Source of the DNA: Bradyrhizobium liaoningense
GTDB lineage: Bacteria; Pseudomonadota; Alphaproteobacteria; Rhizobiales; Xanthobacteraceae
DNA: 64,000 nucleotides
NCBI RefSeq assembly: GCF_018130955.1
Contig: NZ_JAFCJM010000001.1
Span: 248,001-312,000, forward strand
Direction: 5' to 3'
Position numbers and translations under genes: made by a program. Position 1 is the stretch's first letter. Each line of letters starts with the position of its first letter. The notes beneath the pieces were generated by a model. That model made no database searches, had not been told where the DNA came from, and saw only the letters and a list, made by a program, of their open reading frames with translations. Of the stretch, positions 27,046 through 37,387 are shown in pieces.

Positions 27046-28257
27046 ATGCGCGCGCTTCTGGTCTGCTCGACAGCTCTTTTGGTCGCCGCGCTAGCGGCCT
27101 CGCCCGACGTCGCCTCCGCCCAGATGAAGCTGTCGCCGAAGGCCACGGCGCCCACCGGGCCCGAGACGCGCTATTTCACCTCGATCGACGGGCTGATGGA
27201 CGGCAACGCCGACGTGATCCTCAAGGAGACCCGGCAGGGCAAGACGGTGACCGCGGCCGTGCTCGACGTCTGCTATCCCGTGGCGAAGAATTCCGATCGC
27301 AAGGACCGCTTCGTCGCCAATCTCCAGATCAACGGCCAGACGCTGTCGGGCACGACGCAAAGCCTGGGCGAGAAGGCGCCGGTCACCGTCAAGCTGGCGC
27401 GCAAGCAGAGCGGCGATACCTTCGAGTTCCGCGGCCAGATCTCAATCGGCGGCGTCGTGACGGAAGTGACCTCGCCCGACAATTCCGATCTCAGCGAGAA
27501 GGAATTTCTGGACAACCAGACCACCGACGACGGCATCACCGCGGCACCGAAGGATTTTACCGAGGTCTCGCCGGAGGCGATCGCGGTCAAGGTCAAGCTG
27601 GATGCTGCGATCGACTTCCTGAAGAGCCTCAAAGGTCAGGACGTCGAGGTGACGCTCGGGAGCCTCTCGGTCGGCTGCGATGCGCTGCGCGCCGGCGAGC
27701 AGACCATCAACATGTCGGTCGATCCCGAGCGGGCCGGCGCGCTGCTCGCCAAGTTCAAGGCAACGCCCGGCGTCACCGCTGCGGGGTGGACCGCCGGCGT
27801 GGTGGAGATGGACCGCACCATCCGCTTTGCCGCCGCCGATTGGCGCGACGGCGACAAGATCGCCAGGGACAAGCTCGCGGCCACCGTCTCCAGCGTTCTC
27901 AGCAAGACGCTTGCCGCAAAGCCGGTGTCATCGAGCTTCAACGCCGCGACCGGCAAGCTCAAGCTCACCTTCAAGCGGCCGAACAAGGATTTCCCGGCGC
28001 TGGAGCTCACCGACACGATCGAGGTCGCGGGCCTCGTCTCGTCAGACAAGCCCGGCGCCTCCGACAGGCTGATGCTGTGGATCGGCAGCCCGGCGGTGAC
28101 CACCGCGGACGAGAGCAGCGGCGCAAAGCTCAATCTGTCGGACGAGACCAGCGCCGACGAAGAGGGCGAACAGCCCGACGACAACGGCTCGATCGAGGCG
28201 CTCGCCAGGGAATTGAAGGGCCAGCGCTGGGACGCCGACAAGTCGGTGTGGAAGTGA
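27046..28257 (+). CDS. Large secreted protein of unknown function
   Basis: 403 residues. A signal peptide (MRALLVCSTALLVAALAASP, cleavage near ASA-Q at 25) leads a mostly beta-predicted periplasmic protein without membrane segments. Repeated ideas include AVKVKLDAAIDFLKSL and VSSSFNAATGKLKLTFKRP. Only two cysteines remain in the mature part (DVCYPV, SVGCDAL). An acidic stretch (ETSADEEGEQPDDNGS) precedes the C-terminus. GAGGAA about 9 bases upstream supports ATG 27046. No family is recognised. Confidence 0.75.
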   Translation: MRALLVCSTALLVAALAASPDVASAQMKLSPKATAPTGPETRYFTSIDGLMDGNADVILKETRQGKTVTAAVLDVCYPVAKNSDRKDRFVANLQINGQTLSGTTQSLGEKAPVTVKLARKQSGDTFEFRGQISIGGVVTEVTSPDNSDLSEKEFLDNQTTDDGITAAPKDFTEVSPEAIAVKVKLDAAIDFLKSLKGQDVEVTLGSLSVGCDALRAGEQTINMSVDPERAGALLAKFKATPGVTAAGWTAGVVEMDRTIRFAAADWRDGDKIARDKLAATVSSVLSKTLAAKPVSSSFNAATGKLKLTFKRPNKDFPALELTDTIEVAGLVSSDKPGASDRLMLWIGSPAVTTADESSGAKLNLSDETSADEEGEQPDDNGSIEALARELKGQRWDADKSVWK

Positions 28258-28286
28258 CGTAGTCTTGTAAGCTACGCGCCCCACTC

Positions 28287-28392
28287 TCAGTCATCGCCCG
28301 CGCAGGCGGGCGATCCAGTATTCCAGAGGCGGTGACGAATACGGATAAGCCGCGGCGTACTGGATGCCCCGCCTTCGCGGGGCATGACAGCT
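28287..28392. repeat. Dispersed palindromic repeat (TACTGGAT type)
   Basis: TCATCGCCCGC..GCGGGCGATCCAGTA and TACTGGATGCCCCGC..GCGGGGCATGACA face each other, giving nested palindromes between two convergent secreted-protein genes. The form is typical of Bradyrhizobium intergenic repeats. Confidence 0.75.
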
Positions 28393-28789
28393 AGTTCCCG
28401 TTGATGCGGAAGCGCAATTGCTTCGGGCCGATGAAGGTCACGATCTCGCCCTGGCGCTTCCAGGTGGCGGCCTCGGCCAGCGCTGCGACGAGCTCGTCAT
28501 CGGCCTGCGCCTTGGCGGGCGGGCAGGAGCGGTCCTGCACCTGGCCGGGGACGAAGATCACGGTGTTGCCGGCGATCGAGAACTGGCCCTTGGCGGCCTT
28601 GCACCAGAGCTCCAGGATCACCTCGCCATTGTCCCCGATCTCGATGTTCGGCACCCGCTTCGAGCCCGGCTGCGGCAAGGCCTCCAGCGTCATCTCGGTC
28701 CCGAAGGGAAAGCCGTCATCGGCATGAGCGGCACCGGCCGTCAGCAACACAGCCGCAGCCGCACACACAATCTGCTTCACCAAAGCCAT
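28391..28789 (-). CDS. META-domain-like secreted protein
   Basis: 132 residues. A signal peptide (MALVKQIVCAAAAVLLTAGAAHA) is followed by a small beta domain with ILELWCKAAKGQFSIAGNTV and DRSCPPAKAQADDELVAALA, ending GPKQLRFRI. The pattern resembles the META (HslJ-like) domain of envelope proteins; the assignment is by eye. Two cysteines may form a disulfide. Confidence 0.7.
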   Translation of the reverse strand: MALVKQIVCAAAAVLLTAGAAHADDGFPFGTEMTLEALPQPGSKRVPNIEIGDNGEVILELWCKAAKGQFSIAGNTVIFVPGQVQDRSCPPAKAQADDELVAALAEAATWKRQGEIVTFIGPKQLRFRINGN

Positions 28790-28870
28790 AAAACCCCTCG
28801 ACCGTCCTGATTTGGCGCACCTTCTATAAGACGGCGACGCACTTGAGAAGGTTCGCCAGCGCCGGATGCA

Positions 28871-28898
28871 AAACCCCCGCGGAGCAGGCCCCGCGGGG
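28871..28898 (-). terminator. Terminator of the lactate permease gene
   Basis: Arms CCCCGCGG (28875-28882) and CCGCGGGG (28891-28898). On the minus strand the stem is followed by GTTTTGC. Confidence 0.7.
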
Positions 28899-28921
28899 AT
28901 GTCATGGAGACGGGCGTCCGG

Positions 28922-30586
<1,665 letters not shown>

Positions 30587-30886
30587 AGTCATCCTTCCCC
30601 ACGCCGTTTTTACGGCATGCCGGCCAGCGTGGACGGTCCGGCATGATTGACAGGGAGCGATGGCGCCTTCAGAGCTCGGGCGTCCTGGCATCCCCAGGGG
30701 TGGTCGCCCCCCTGCTCACAAGGTCGCGAAGTCCCCGACGACCCCACCCTGCGACATTTTGACCATGCTAGGGTTGCCAGCAGGGACATGCCAACGCAAA
30801 TCGCGAGATTTGCAACTTAAGTCTAAGCGCGCTTATTTCTGCCGTGACCTCAGGCATTTGCGCCATCCCGCAGGAGATCCAAGTCT

Positions 30887-32641
30887 GTGAACAACATCCG
30901 CGCGACGCTCGCGATCGTTGGGCGTATCGCCGCCCCCTATTTCCGATCCGAGGACAAATGGGCCGGCCGCGGCCTGCTTGCCGCTGTGATCGTGCTCCAA
31001 TTGTCGCTGGTCGCAATCAATGTCCTGGTGAACCAGTGGCAGAAGCGATTTTACGACGCCCTTCAGGACTACAACTGGGAGGTCTTCGTCAGGGAGATCT
31101 GGATCTTCATTGGCCTCGCTTCGGCTTTCGTGGCGCTGTCGGTCTATCAGCTCTACCTGAATCAATGGCTCCAGATCCGTTGGCGCAACTGGCTCACCCG
31201 GCACTATGTCGGTGAATGGCTCGACGGCGCAACGCATTACCGTATGCAGCTAATGGGGGATGCAGCCGATAACCCTGATCAGCGCATCACCGACGATGTC
31301 AAATCGTTCGTCGAACTGACGCTGTCGATCGGCGTGGGTCTGCTCAGTTCGATTGTGAGCTTCTTCTCGTTCGTGATCATCCTGTGGGGACTGTCCAATG
31401 AGGCCCCCTTGCATCTTTTCGGCATGGATTTCGCGATACCCGGCTATCTGGTCTGGGCCGCGATAATCTATGCAATTCTCGGCACGGCACTCACTCAGTG
31501 GATCGGTTCGCCGCTCATCAATCTCAATTACGAGCAGCAGCGCTATGAGGCCGATTTCCGCTTTAACCTGGTCCGGGTTCGCGAGAATTCCGAGCAGATC
31601 GCACTATTGAAGGGCGAGACTGCCGAGCGCCAGCGGTTGCTTCAGCGCTTCGGCGCGGTGATCGGCAACTGGTATGCGATCATGAGCCGGACCAAACGAA
31701 TCACCGCATTCACCAACAGCTACAATCAGGCGGCCGTAATCTTCCCCTACGTGCTCATCGCGCCGGCCTTCTTCGCAAAGAGGATTCAGCTTGGTGCCAT
31801 GATGCAGACCGGCTCGGCATTCGGCAGTGTGCAGGACGCATTGTCGTTCTTCGTTACGTCGTATCGTACAATTGCCGAATGGCGTGCGGTCGTTGCCCGT
31901 CTCGACGGCTTTGAGATGTCGATCTCCTCGGCCAACAAGCTCGAGAAGCAGGAGCAGACGATCGGCTTCAGCCCTTCCGAAGGCGAACGGACGATCGGAC
32001 TCGAAGCGTTGCTGGTAAAACTGCCGAACGGCACGCCGCTGGTCACCGCCGACGACTTCACGATCGGCGTCTCCGAGCGCGTGCTGGTGACGGGCCCGTC
32101 AGGCTCGGGCAAGTCGACGCTGTTCCGCGCCATCGCCGGCATCTGGCCGTTCGGCAAGGGGACGATTGCAATCCCCGGAAAGGCCCGGCTGATGATGCTG
32201 CCGCAGCGGCCGTACTTCCCGGTCGGCGCGCTGCGCGACGCCATCGTCTATCCGGCCGAGCGTGACGTCTTCAAACCGGGGCAGATCCGCGAGGCGGTGA
32301 TTGCGGTCGGATTGCCCAAGCTTGCCGAGCGGCTGGAGGAGGATGGGCATTGGAACCGGATGCTGTCGCTCGGCGAGCAGCAGCGGCTGGGCCTGGCGCG
32401 GGCGCTGCTGCATGCACCGGACTATCTGTTCCTAGACGAGGCGACCGCGTCGCTGGACGAGCCTTCCGAAGAGCGGCTCTACCGGCTGCTCGAGGAGAAG
32501 CTGCCGTCGACCACGATCGTCTCGATCGGACACCGCTCGACGCTTGAGGCCTTCCACACCCGCAACGTCGCGCTGGTTCGGGACGGCGAGCAGCATGTGC
32601 TCCGGGGTATCGGCGAGCCGGCGAGCTCGGAGGCACGCTGA
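30887..32641 (+). CDS. BacA/SbmA-like ABC transporter, fused membrane and ATPase domains
   Basis: 584 residues. The N-terminal SbmA/BacA-type membrane domain (about 1-350) has WQKRFYDALQDYNWEVFV, WRNWLTRHYVGEWL, HYRMQ and NPDQRITDDV. The C-terminal ATPase has Walker A GPSGSGKST (about 403), signature LSLGEQQRLGLAR (about 492) and Walker B YLFLDEATASLDE (about 512). Relatives include E. coli YddA, mycobacterial Rv1819c and Bradyrhizobium BclA, which imports peptides and vitamin B12-like or antimicrobial compounds. Orthology to BclA cannot be decided from sequence by eye. The start is GTG 30887 with AGGAGA upstream. Confidence 0.9.
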   Translation: MNNIRATLAIVGRIAAPYFRSEDKWAGRGLLAAVIVLQLSLVAINVLVNQWQKRFYDALQDYNWEVFVREIWIFIGLASAFVALSVYQLYLNQWLQIRWRNWLTRHYVGEWLDGATHYRMQLMGDAADNPDQRITDDVKSFVELTLSIGVGLLSSIVSFFSFVIILWGLSNEAPLHLFGMDFAIPGYLVWAAIIYAILGTALTQWIGSPLINLNYEQQRYEADFRFNLVRVRENSEQIALLKGETAERQRLLQRFGAVIGNWYAIMSRTKRITAFTNSYNQAAVIFPYVLIAPAFFAKRIQLGAMMQTGSAFGSVQDALSFFVTSYRTIAEWRAVVARLDGFEMSISSANKLEKQEQTIGFSPSEGERTIGLEALLVKLPNGTPLVTADDFTIGVSERVLVTGPSGSGKSTLFRAIAGIWPFGKGTIAIPGKARLMMLPQRPYFPVGALRDAIVYPAERDVFKPGQIREAVIAVGLPKLAERLEEDGHWNRMLSLGEQQRLGLARALLHAPDYLFLDEATASLDEPSEERLYRLLEEKLPSTTIVSIGHRSTLEAFHTRNVALVRDGEQHVLRGIGEPASSEAR

Positions 32642-32664
32642 AGGCGAGGGCTCAATATTTCCGC

Positions 32665-32832
32665 ATCGTCATGGCCGGGCACAGCCGTCCGTAGGACGGC
32701 GTCGCTTCCGCTCGCCTACGTCCCGGCCATCCATGGCCTTTCCCTCCGCACGAAGAACGTGGATGCCCGGCCCTGCGCCGCGCCGAAGGGGCTTCGACCC
32801 CGCAAGCGGGACAAGCCCGGGCATGACGGAGT
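32665..32832. repeat. Dispersed composite palindromic repeat
   Basis: TCATGGCCGGGC..CGTCCCGGCCATCCATGG and GTGGATGCCCGG..CAAGCCCGGGCATGACGG form nested inverted arms, with a GACGGCG/CGCCG centre. Same general class as the elements at 28287 and 51226. Confidence 0.75.
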
Positions 32833-32858
32833 GGGTGGCGGAACAGTCCCCGAAAACA

Positions 32859-32890
32859 AAAAGGGCGGCAGATCGATCTGCCGCCCTTTT
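32859..32890 (-). terminator. Perfect palindromic terminator of the porin gene
   Basis: A 16-base arm beginning AAAAGGGCGGC at 32859-32874 is followed directly by its inverse at 32875-32890 ending GCCCTTTT. T-runs flank both sides, so it may work in both directions. Confidence 0.85.
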
Positions 32891-32910
32891 CAGTCGTCTC
32901 AGGGAGAAAC

Positions 32911-33921
32911 TTACTTCAGGTTGGTCATCGCCGTCAGGTCGAAGGAGAGCTTGGCAACGCCGGCGGCGGAGCACCAGTTCGAGCCGACACCGGACGGATT
33001 GATCGCGGTCACGAAGGTACCGGTCGAGGCGGTGATGTTGCCGCGCGCCGCGAAGTCGCTGGTGAAGGCGTTGCAGTCACCCTTCGAGAGGTCGGTGTCG
33101 TAGTAGCGCAGGTCCAGCGTGAACACCTTGTAGGTGAAGGCGACGCCGATGTTCCAGGTGTTGTAGTCGGCGTACTTGATGCCGTTCGGGAACGCCAAGG
33201 TGCCGTAGAAGCTGTCGGAGGTCCCGAGCCACTGACGGCCGAACTCACCCGAGACGAACATGCCGACGCCGCTCGAACCGAACAGGGTGCTGGGCGCGGT
33301 GTACTTGCCGGTGATCGAGGTGTAGTTGCCCCAGGCGCCCGAGTTCAGGTAGCTCGGGGTGTAGTACTCGTTCACACCGAACGCCCAGTTGTCGTTCACG
33401 GTGTAGGTCACCTTGCCGTAGACTTCGAAGAAGTTGAGGTTCTTCTTGATCACATTGGCGTTGAGCAGGGCCTTCTCGGCGCAGTCGGCGCCCTGGAAGT
33501 TGCCGGCGAAGTCGATGCCGGGAGCGCCGAAGTAGCAGGTGCCACCCGGATACAGGTAACCCCAGACGCCGATGTCGAAGGCGAAGGCGCCGAAGGTCGG
33601 GCGGATACCGCCGTAGATGTCGACCTCGGCGGCAGCGCGGTTCGGGAAGGAGATGCTTTCAGCGGACGCGCCGATATAGAGCTGCAGGTCCTTGGTGACG
33701 TTGTAGCGCGGCTCGAAATAGGCCGTGACCGACGGCTTGTGGTTCGACTGGGTGATACCGCGGAAGATGTAGTCGTTCATGATACCGCCGCCGAAGGCGA
33801 TATCCCAGGGATCGAAGGCCGGCGGCGGGGGTACCTTCACGGCCTTCACCGGCATGTCTGCCGCCAGAGCCGAACCCGAAACCATTGCCAGCGCCGTTGC
33901 CAACAAAGCCAACTTCTTCAT
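32911..33921 (-). CDS. TorF family putative outer-membrane porin
   Basis: 336 residues. A signal peptide (MKKLALLATALAMVSGSALA, then ADMPVKAVK) precedes a barrel with alternating aromatic strands; DPWDIAFGGGIMNDYIFRGI near the mature N-terminus is characteristic of the TorF/TIGR02001 type. Two pairs of cysteines are seen (GTCYFG with GADCAEK, and GDCNAF with NWCSAAG). The start at 33921 has GGGGA 6 bases upstream. Substrate unknown. It is followed by a strong terminator. Confidence 0.85.
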   Translation of the reverse strand: MKKLALLATALAMVSGSALAADMPVKAVKVPPPPAFDPWDIAFGGGIMNDYIFRGITQSNHKPSVTAYFEPRYNVTKDLQLYIGASAESISFPNRAAAEVDIYGGIRPTFGAFAFDIGVWGYLYPGGTCYFGAPGIDFAGNFQGADCAEKALLNANVIKKNLNFFEVYGKVTYTVNDNWAFGVNEYYTPSYLNSGAWGNYTSITGKYTAPSTLFGSSGVGMFVSGEFGRQWLGTSDSFYGTLAFPNGIKYADYNTWNIGVAFTYKVFTLDLRYYDTDLSKGDCNAFTSDFAARGNITASTGTFVTAINPSGVGSNWCSAAGVAKLSFDLTAMTNLK

Positions 33922-34235
33922 TGCGATCCCCATCACCGAGTTAAGGCCAGTCCGATCCCGGCGCCCCCGGGGCATGCGACCTGACTGCGAAATTTCTAAC
34001 AAACGCAATCTGGTCCGGGGGACAGTGACAGTGAAGCAAAAAACGCGAGCAACTGCCGACTTTTTAGGCGTTCTACCGATTCCGGCAAAGGTTATCGGCG
34101 TGTGTTGCATCTCGAACACAATATTTGCCTTGCATGGTGTGCTTTGAGCCTCGTGTTTCTACGGGGGGCGGTCGAGGTGTGGGGAGAACGTCACCGCGAA
34201 TCAAAGGGGCTGAGTCCGGCAGGCCCCAACGATGC

Positions 34236-34268
34236 AAAAAGGCCGCAGCGTTACCGCTGCGGCCTTCT
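34236..34268 (-). terminator. Terminator downstream of the histone-like gene
   Basis: Arms AAGGCCGCAGCG (34239-34250) and CGCTGCGGCCTT (34255-34266), with A-rich sequence at 34236-34240 that reads as TTTTT on the minus strand. Confidence 0.85.
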
Positions 34269-34303
34269 TGCTGGGCAAGTCCCAGGATTGTGTTGAGGGG
34301 CGG

Positions 34304-34663
34304 CTAGCCCTGCCCTTCGGCCGGTGCGGACGAAGCGTCAGCAGCCGTCGAAGGGGTCGCCCAGCTCGCCTCCGGCGCGGGCTCGGGAGCAGGAGCTGCC
34401 ATCGGAGCTGCGGGCTTGGGGGCCGGTGCGGCCTTCTTGGGAGCGGCTTTCTTTGCTGCCTTCTTGGGAGCCGCCTTCGCAATTTTCTTCGCAGCCTTCT
34501 TGGCAGCTTTCTTCGGGGCGGCCTTCTTTGCCGACTTCTTGGCTGCTTTCTTCGCGGCCTTCTTCGTCTTCCTGGATGTCTTCTTCTTGGCGGTCTTCTT
34601 CGCCGCTACGGCCTTCTTGGCTTTTTTGGCCTTCTTGCTTTTCTTCTTCTTCGCTTTCGCCAT
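34304..34663 (-). CDS. Histone H1-like Lys/Ala-rich DNA-binding protein
   Basis: 119 residues. From residue 1 to about 78 it is almost entirely Lys and Ala with AAKKAAKK-type repeats (MAKAKKKKSKKAKKAKKAV), like bacterial HC2/H1-type histones; the tail (about 79-119) is Pro/Ala-rich and acidic. Such proteins bind DNA without sequence specificity. Repeat number in these genes commonly varies between strains. AGGAGG lies just upstream of the ATG (34663). Confidence 0.85.
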   Translation of the reverse strand: MAKAKKKKSKKAKKAKKAVAAKKTAKKKTSRKTKKAAKKAAKKSAKKAAPKKAAKKAAKKIAKAAPKKAAKKAAPKKAAPAPKPAAPMAAPAPEPAPEASWATPSTAADASSAPAEGQG

Positions 34664-34743
34664 CGTGATCCTCCTGTTGCCGCCGAACTATGATCGATCG
34701 GGCGTCTTCAGTCGTCTCCACCTCCGGGCGCGGCGCCAGCCGA

Positions 34744-36069
34744 TCAATTCATGGTCGGCCGCGAACCGCCCGTCGCCCAATCGAGAAGCTCAATCGTGTG
34801 CACGACCGGAACTGACGTGCCGCCGGCAATCTGCACCATGCAGCCGATATTGCCCGCGGCGATCATGTCCGGCTTGACGCTCGCGATGTTGGCGACCTTG
34901 CGATCACGCAACCTGCCCGCAAGGTCGGGCTGGAGAATGTTGTATGTCCCCGCCGAACCGCAACACAAATGGCTCTCCGGGACATCTTTCACCACGAATC
35001 CATTCTTGGAAAGCAATTCTTTCGGAAGCTCTCTGATTTTCTGTCCGTGCTGCAGTGAACAAGCCGAGTGATACGCAACGACGACGTTGTCCTGCCAGTC
35101 GTCTCGCCGCGTCGTCGTCTGCAACGGCAGGCCGGCGACGTATTCGGTGATGTCCTTTGCGAGCTGCGAGACGTGCGCGGCATCGGCCGCGAAGTCGGGA
35201 TCCTCGCGCAAGAGATAGCCGTAGTCCTTGACCACCGTGCCGCAGCCGGACGTCGTCACCAGGATGGCGTCGAGGCCTTCCTTGGCGGCTTCCGCGCGCC
35301 ATGCCGCGACGTTGGCCCGGGCCCGCGCCAGCGCGTCGCCGTCGCGGCCGAGGTGATGGGTCAGCGCGCCGCAGCATTGCTCGTCCTTCACCAGCACGAC
35401 CTCGACGCCGTGGCGGGTCAAAAGGTTGATCGCCGCCTGATTGATGCGCGGCGCCAGCACCTGCTGGGCGCAGCCCTGCAGCAGCGCGACCCGGCCGCGC
35501 TTCCTGCCGAGCGGCGCAAACACGCTGCCGGAAACCGGCCCCGGCGGCGGCAAACGCCCCGGCGCAAGTGCGAGCATCGCCTTGAGCCGCGAGGTCAGGC
35601 CGGGCGTGGCCGATGGCGGTGGTGACGGCAGGAGCACTGCGAACGGCCGGGCGAGCCGCGCCAGCCACATGCTGGCGCGGAAGCGCGCCGGGTCCGGCAG
35701 GACGAAGGCGAGCACCGCGCGCAACAGCCGTTCGACAACCGGCCGCTGATAGCGCTCCTCGATCCTGACCCGGGCCTGGTCGACGAGGTGCATGTAGTTC
35801 ACCCCGGACGGACAGGTGGTCATGCAGGCAAGGCACGACAGGCAGCGGTCGATATGCTTGACCACCTCCGATGTCGGCGCCTGGTCCTTCTCCAGCATCT
35901 CCTTGATCAGGTAGATGCGGCCGCGCGGGCTGTCGAGCTCGTCGCCGAGCAGCACATAGGTCGGACAGGTGGCGGTGCAGAAGCCGCAATGCACGCAGGC
36001 GCGCAGGATCTTGTCGGCTTCCGCGATATCGGGGTCGGCGAGCTGCGCCAGTGAGAACTCGGTTTTCAT
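34744..36069 (-). CDS. glcF: Glycolate oxidase iron-sulfur subunit
   Basis: 441 residues. Two 4Fe-4S motifs (CVHCGFCTATCP near 25 and CLSCLACMTTCP near 75) are followed by two CCG domains (DEQCCGALTHHLG and HLCCGSAGTYN). It passes electrons from the flavin subunits to the respiratory chain. Its ATG overlaps the glcE stop by 4 bases, so the two are translationally coupled. Confidence 0.95.
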   Translation of the reverse strand: MKTEFSLAQLADPDIAEADKILRACVHCGFCTATCPTYVLLGDELDSPRGRIYLIKEMLEKDQAPTSEVVKHIDRCLSCLACMTTCPSGVNYMHLVDQARVRIEERYQRPVVERLLRAVLAFVLPDPARFRASMWLARLARPFAVLLPSPPPSATPGLTSRLKAMLALAPGRLPPPGPVSGSVFAPLGRKRGRVALLQGCAQQVLAPRINQAAINLLTRHGVEVVLVKDEQCCGALTHHLGRDGDALARARANVAAWRAEAAKEGLDAILVTTSGCGTVVKDYGYLLREDPDFAADAAHVSQLAKDITEYVAGLPLQTTTRRDDWQDNVVVAYHSACSLQHGQKIRELPKELLSKNGFVVKDVPESHLCCGSAGTYNILQPDLAGRLRDRKVANIASVKPDMIAAGNIGCMVQIAGGTSVPVVHTIELLDWATGGSRPTMN

Positions 36070-37307
36070 GCCGCCGCCGCGCCCCGCGTCAGGCGCCCCC
36101 GGTTGAGGATGGTCTTCGGATCGAAGCTCGCCCGCACCCGCTCGCCCAGGGCCGCGACGCCAGCTGGCTGCGGGTGGAACACCTCGACACTGCGCCTGAT
36201 GTCCTCGCTGGCGCGGACCAGCATGGCGTGCCCGCCGACGGCGTCCGCGCGCCTGCGGACGGCCGCTGCATGCGCATCGGCGTTCGGCGGCAGCGCTGCC
36301 CAGATCAGCCCACCGCCCCAATCGTAGAGCACGTCCCCGCCGGTCTCGCGTGCCAATTGCTGGCCGAGCGTTCCACCTGCGGCCGGCGGGCAGACGATCC
36401 GCCACACCGGCCAGGCGCCGAGCGCGCCGCCGGCGGCGAACGGCAGCACGTCGCGGATCGCGGCCCAGAGCGCAGCCGAGGCATCGTCCTCCACCACCAC
36501 GGCCGTTCCGAACGGCGCGAGCAATTCGCGCAACGAGGCGGCGCGGTGGGCGGCGGAGGCCGTGATGCCCTCAAGCCGCAGCACGGTCAGCGCCTCGCCC
36601 TGTGAGGCGATCGCGCCCAGCCCCTCCATTTTGGGGCGGAAGGCCGATTTCGGCAGATGGGCGGCGCCGGAGACGTCGAATGGCGAGCCGAGCGCAGCGG
36701 TCATCGCCTTGTTGGCGGCGGCATCGTCCAGACCGCGCAACAGCAGCGTCCGCTCGGCCTCGGGCTTCGGCATGACCTTCAGCGTCACCTCGGTCATGAC
36801 CGAGAGCGTGCCCCAGGACCCCGCCAGCAATTTGCAGAGATCGTATCCGGTGACGTTCTTCACCACCTTGCCGCCGGTCTTGAAACTGTCGCCGAAGCCG
36901 GACACCGCATGCGCGCCCAGGAGATGGTCGCGCGCCCCGCCCGCCCGGATACGCCGCGGACCGGCCAGCCCGGCCGCGATCATGCCGCCGATAGTGCCCA
37001 GGGCTGGCGTGCCCAATAGCGGCGCGGTGTGCATGGGCTCGAAGGCGAATTGCTGGTTCTTGGAGTCGATCAGCGACATCACGTCCGCAAGCGGCGCGCC
37101 GGCCTCAACCGTGATGATCAGCTCGTTGGGCTCGTAGGAGGTCACCGCGTTGAGCGCGGAGACGTCGAGCACGGCATTGGTGGCCATCGCATGGCCGATT
37201 GAACGCTTGGAGCCATGGCCGATGATCTCGAGCGGCTGCTCATTGGCAATCGCCGCGCGCACCACCTCTTCGACGTCTTTTGCGTCTCTGACCTTGAGCG
37301 TATCCAC
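36066..37307 (-). CDS. glcE: Glycolate oxidase FAD-binding subunit
   Basis: 413 residues from a GTG start. An FAD_binding_4 fold is seen: LEIIGHGSKRSIG, TVEAGAPLADV, GTIGGMIAAGLAGPRRIRAG and VVKNVTGYDLCKLLAGSWGTL, with a C-terminal part ending RASFDPKTILNRGR. It is a shortened paralogue of GlcD and part of the GlcDEF complex. It ends coupled to glcF and starts 80 bases after glcD. Confidence 0.95.
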   Translation of the reverse strand: MDTLKVRDAKDVEEVVRAAIANEQPLEIIGHGSKRSIGHAMATNAVLDVSALNAVTSYEPNELIITVEAGAPLADVMSLIDSKNQQFAFEPMHTAPLLGTPALGTIGGMIAAGLAGPRRIRAGGARDHLLGAHAVSGFGDSFKTGGKVVKNVTGYDLCKLLAGSWGTLSVMTEVTLKVMPKPEAERTLLLRGLDDAAANKAMTAALGSPFDVSGAAHLPKSAFRPKMEGLGAIASQGEALTVLRLEGITASAAHRAASLRELLAPFGTAVVVEDDASAALWAAIRDVLPFAAGGALGAWPVWRIVCPPAAGGTLGQQLARETGGDVLYDWGGGLIWAALPPNADAHAAAVRRRADAVGGHAMLVRASEDIRRSVEVFHPQPAGVAALGERVRASFDPKTILNRGRLTRGAAAA

Positions 37308-37387
37308 GACACGAGCCGGTAACGAAGTTCACACCAGAAAGCAAATTTCGCGCATCGCGGCGAAGCGCGCATCGGGCCGCTCGCGCC

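Noticed and set aside
34420..34640. Tandem DNA repeats near 34.5 kb
   Set aside because: They are explained by Lys/Ala codon repetition in the histone-like gene, not by a CRISPR array or satellite.
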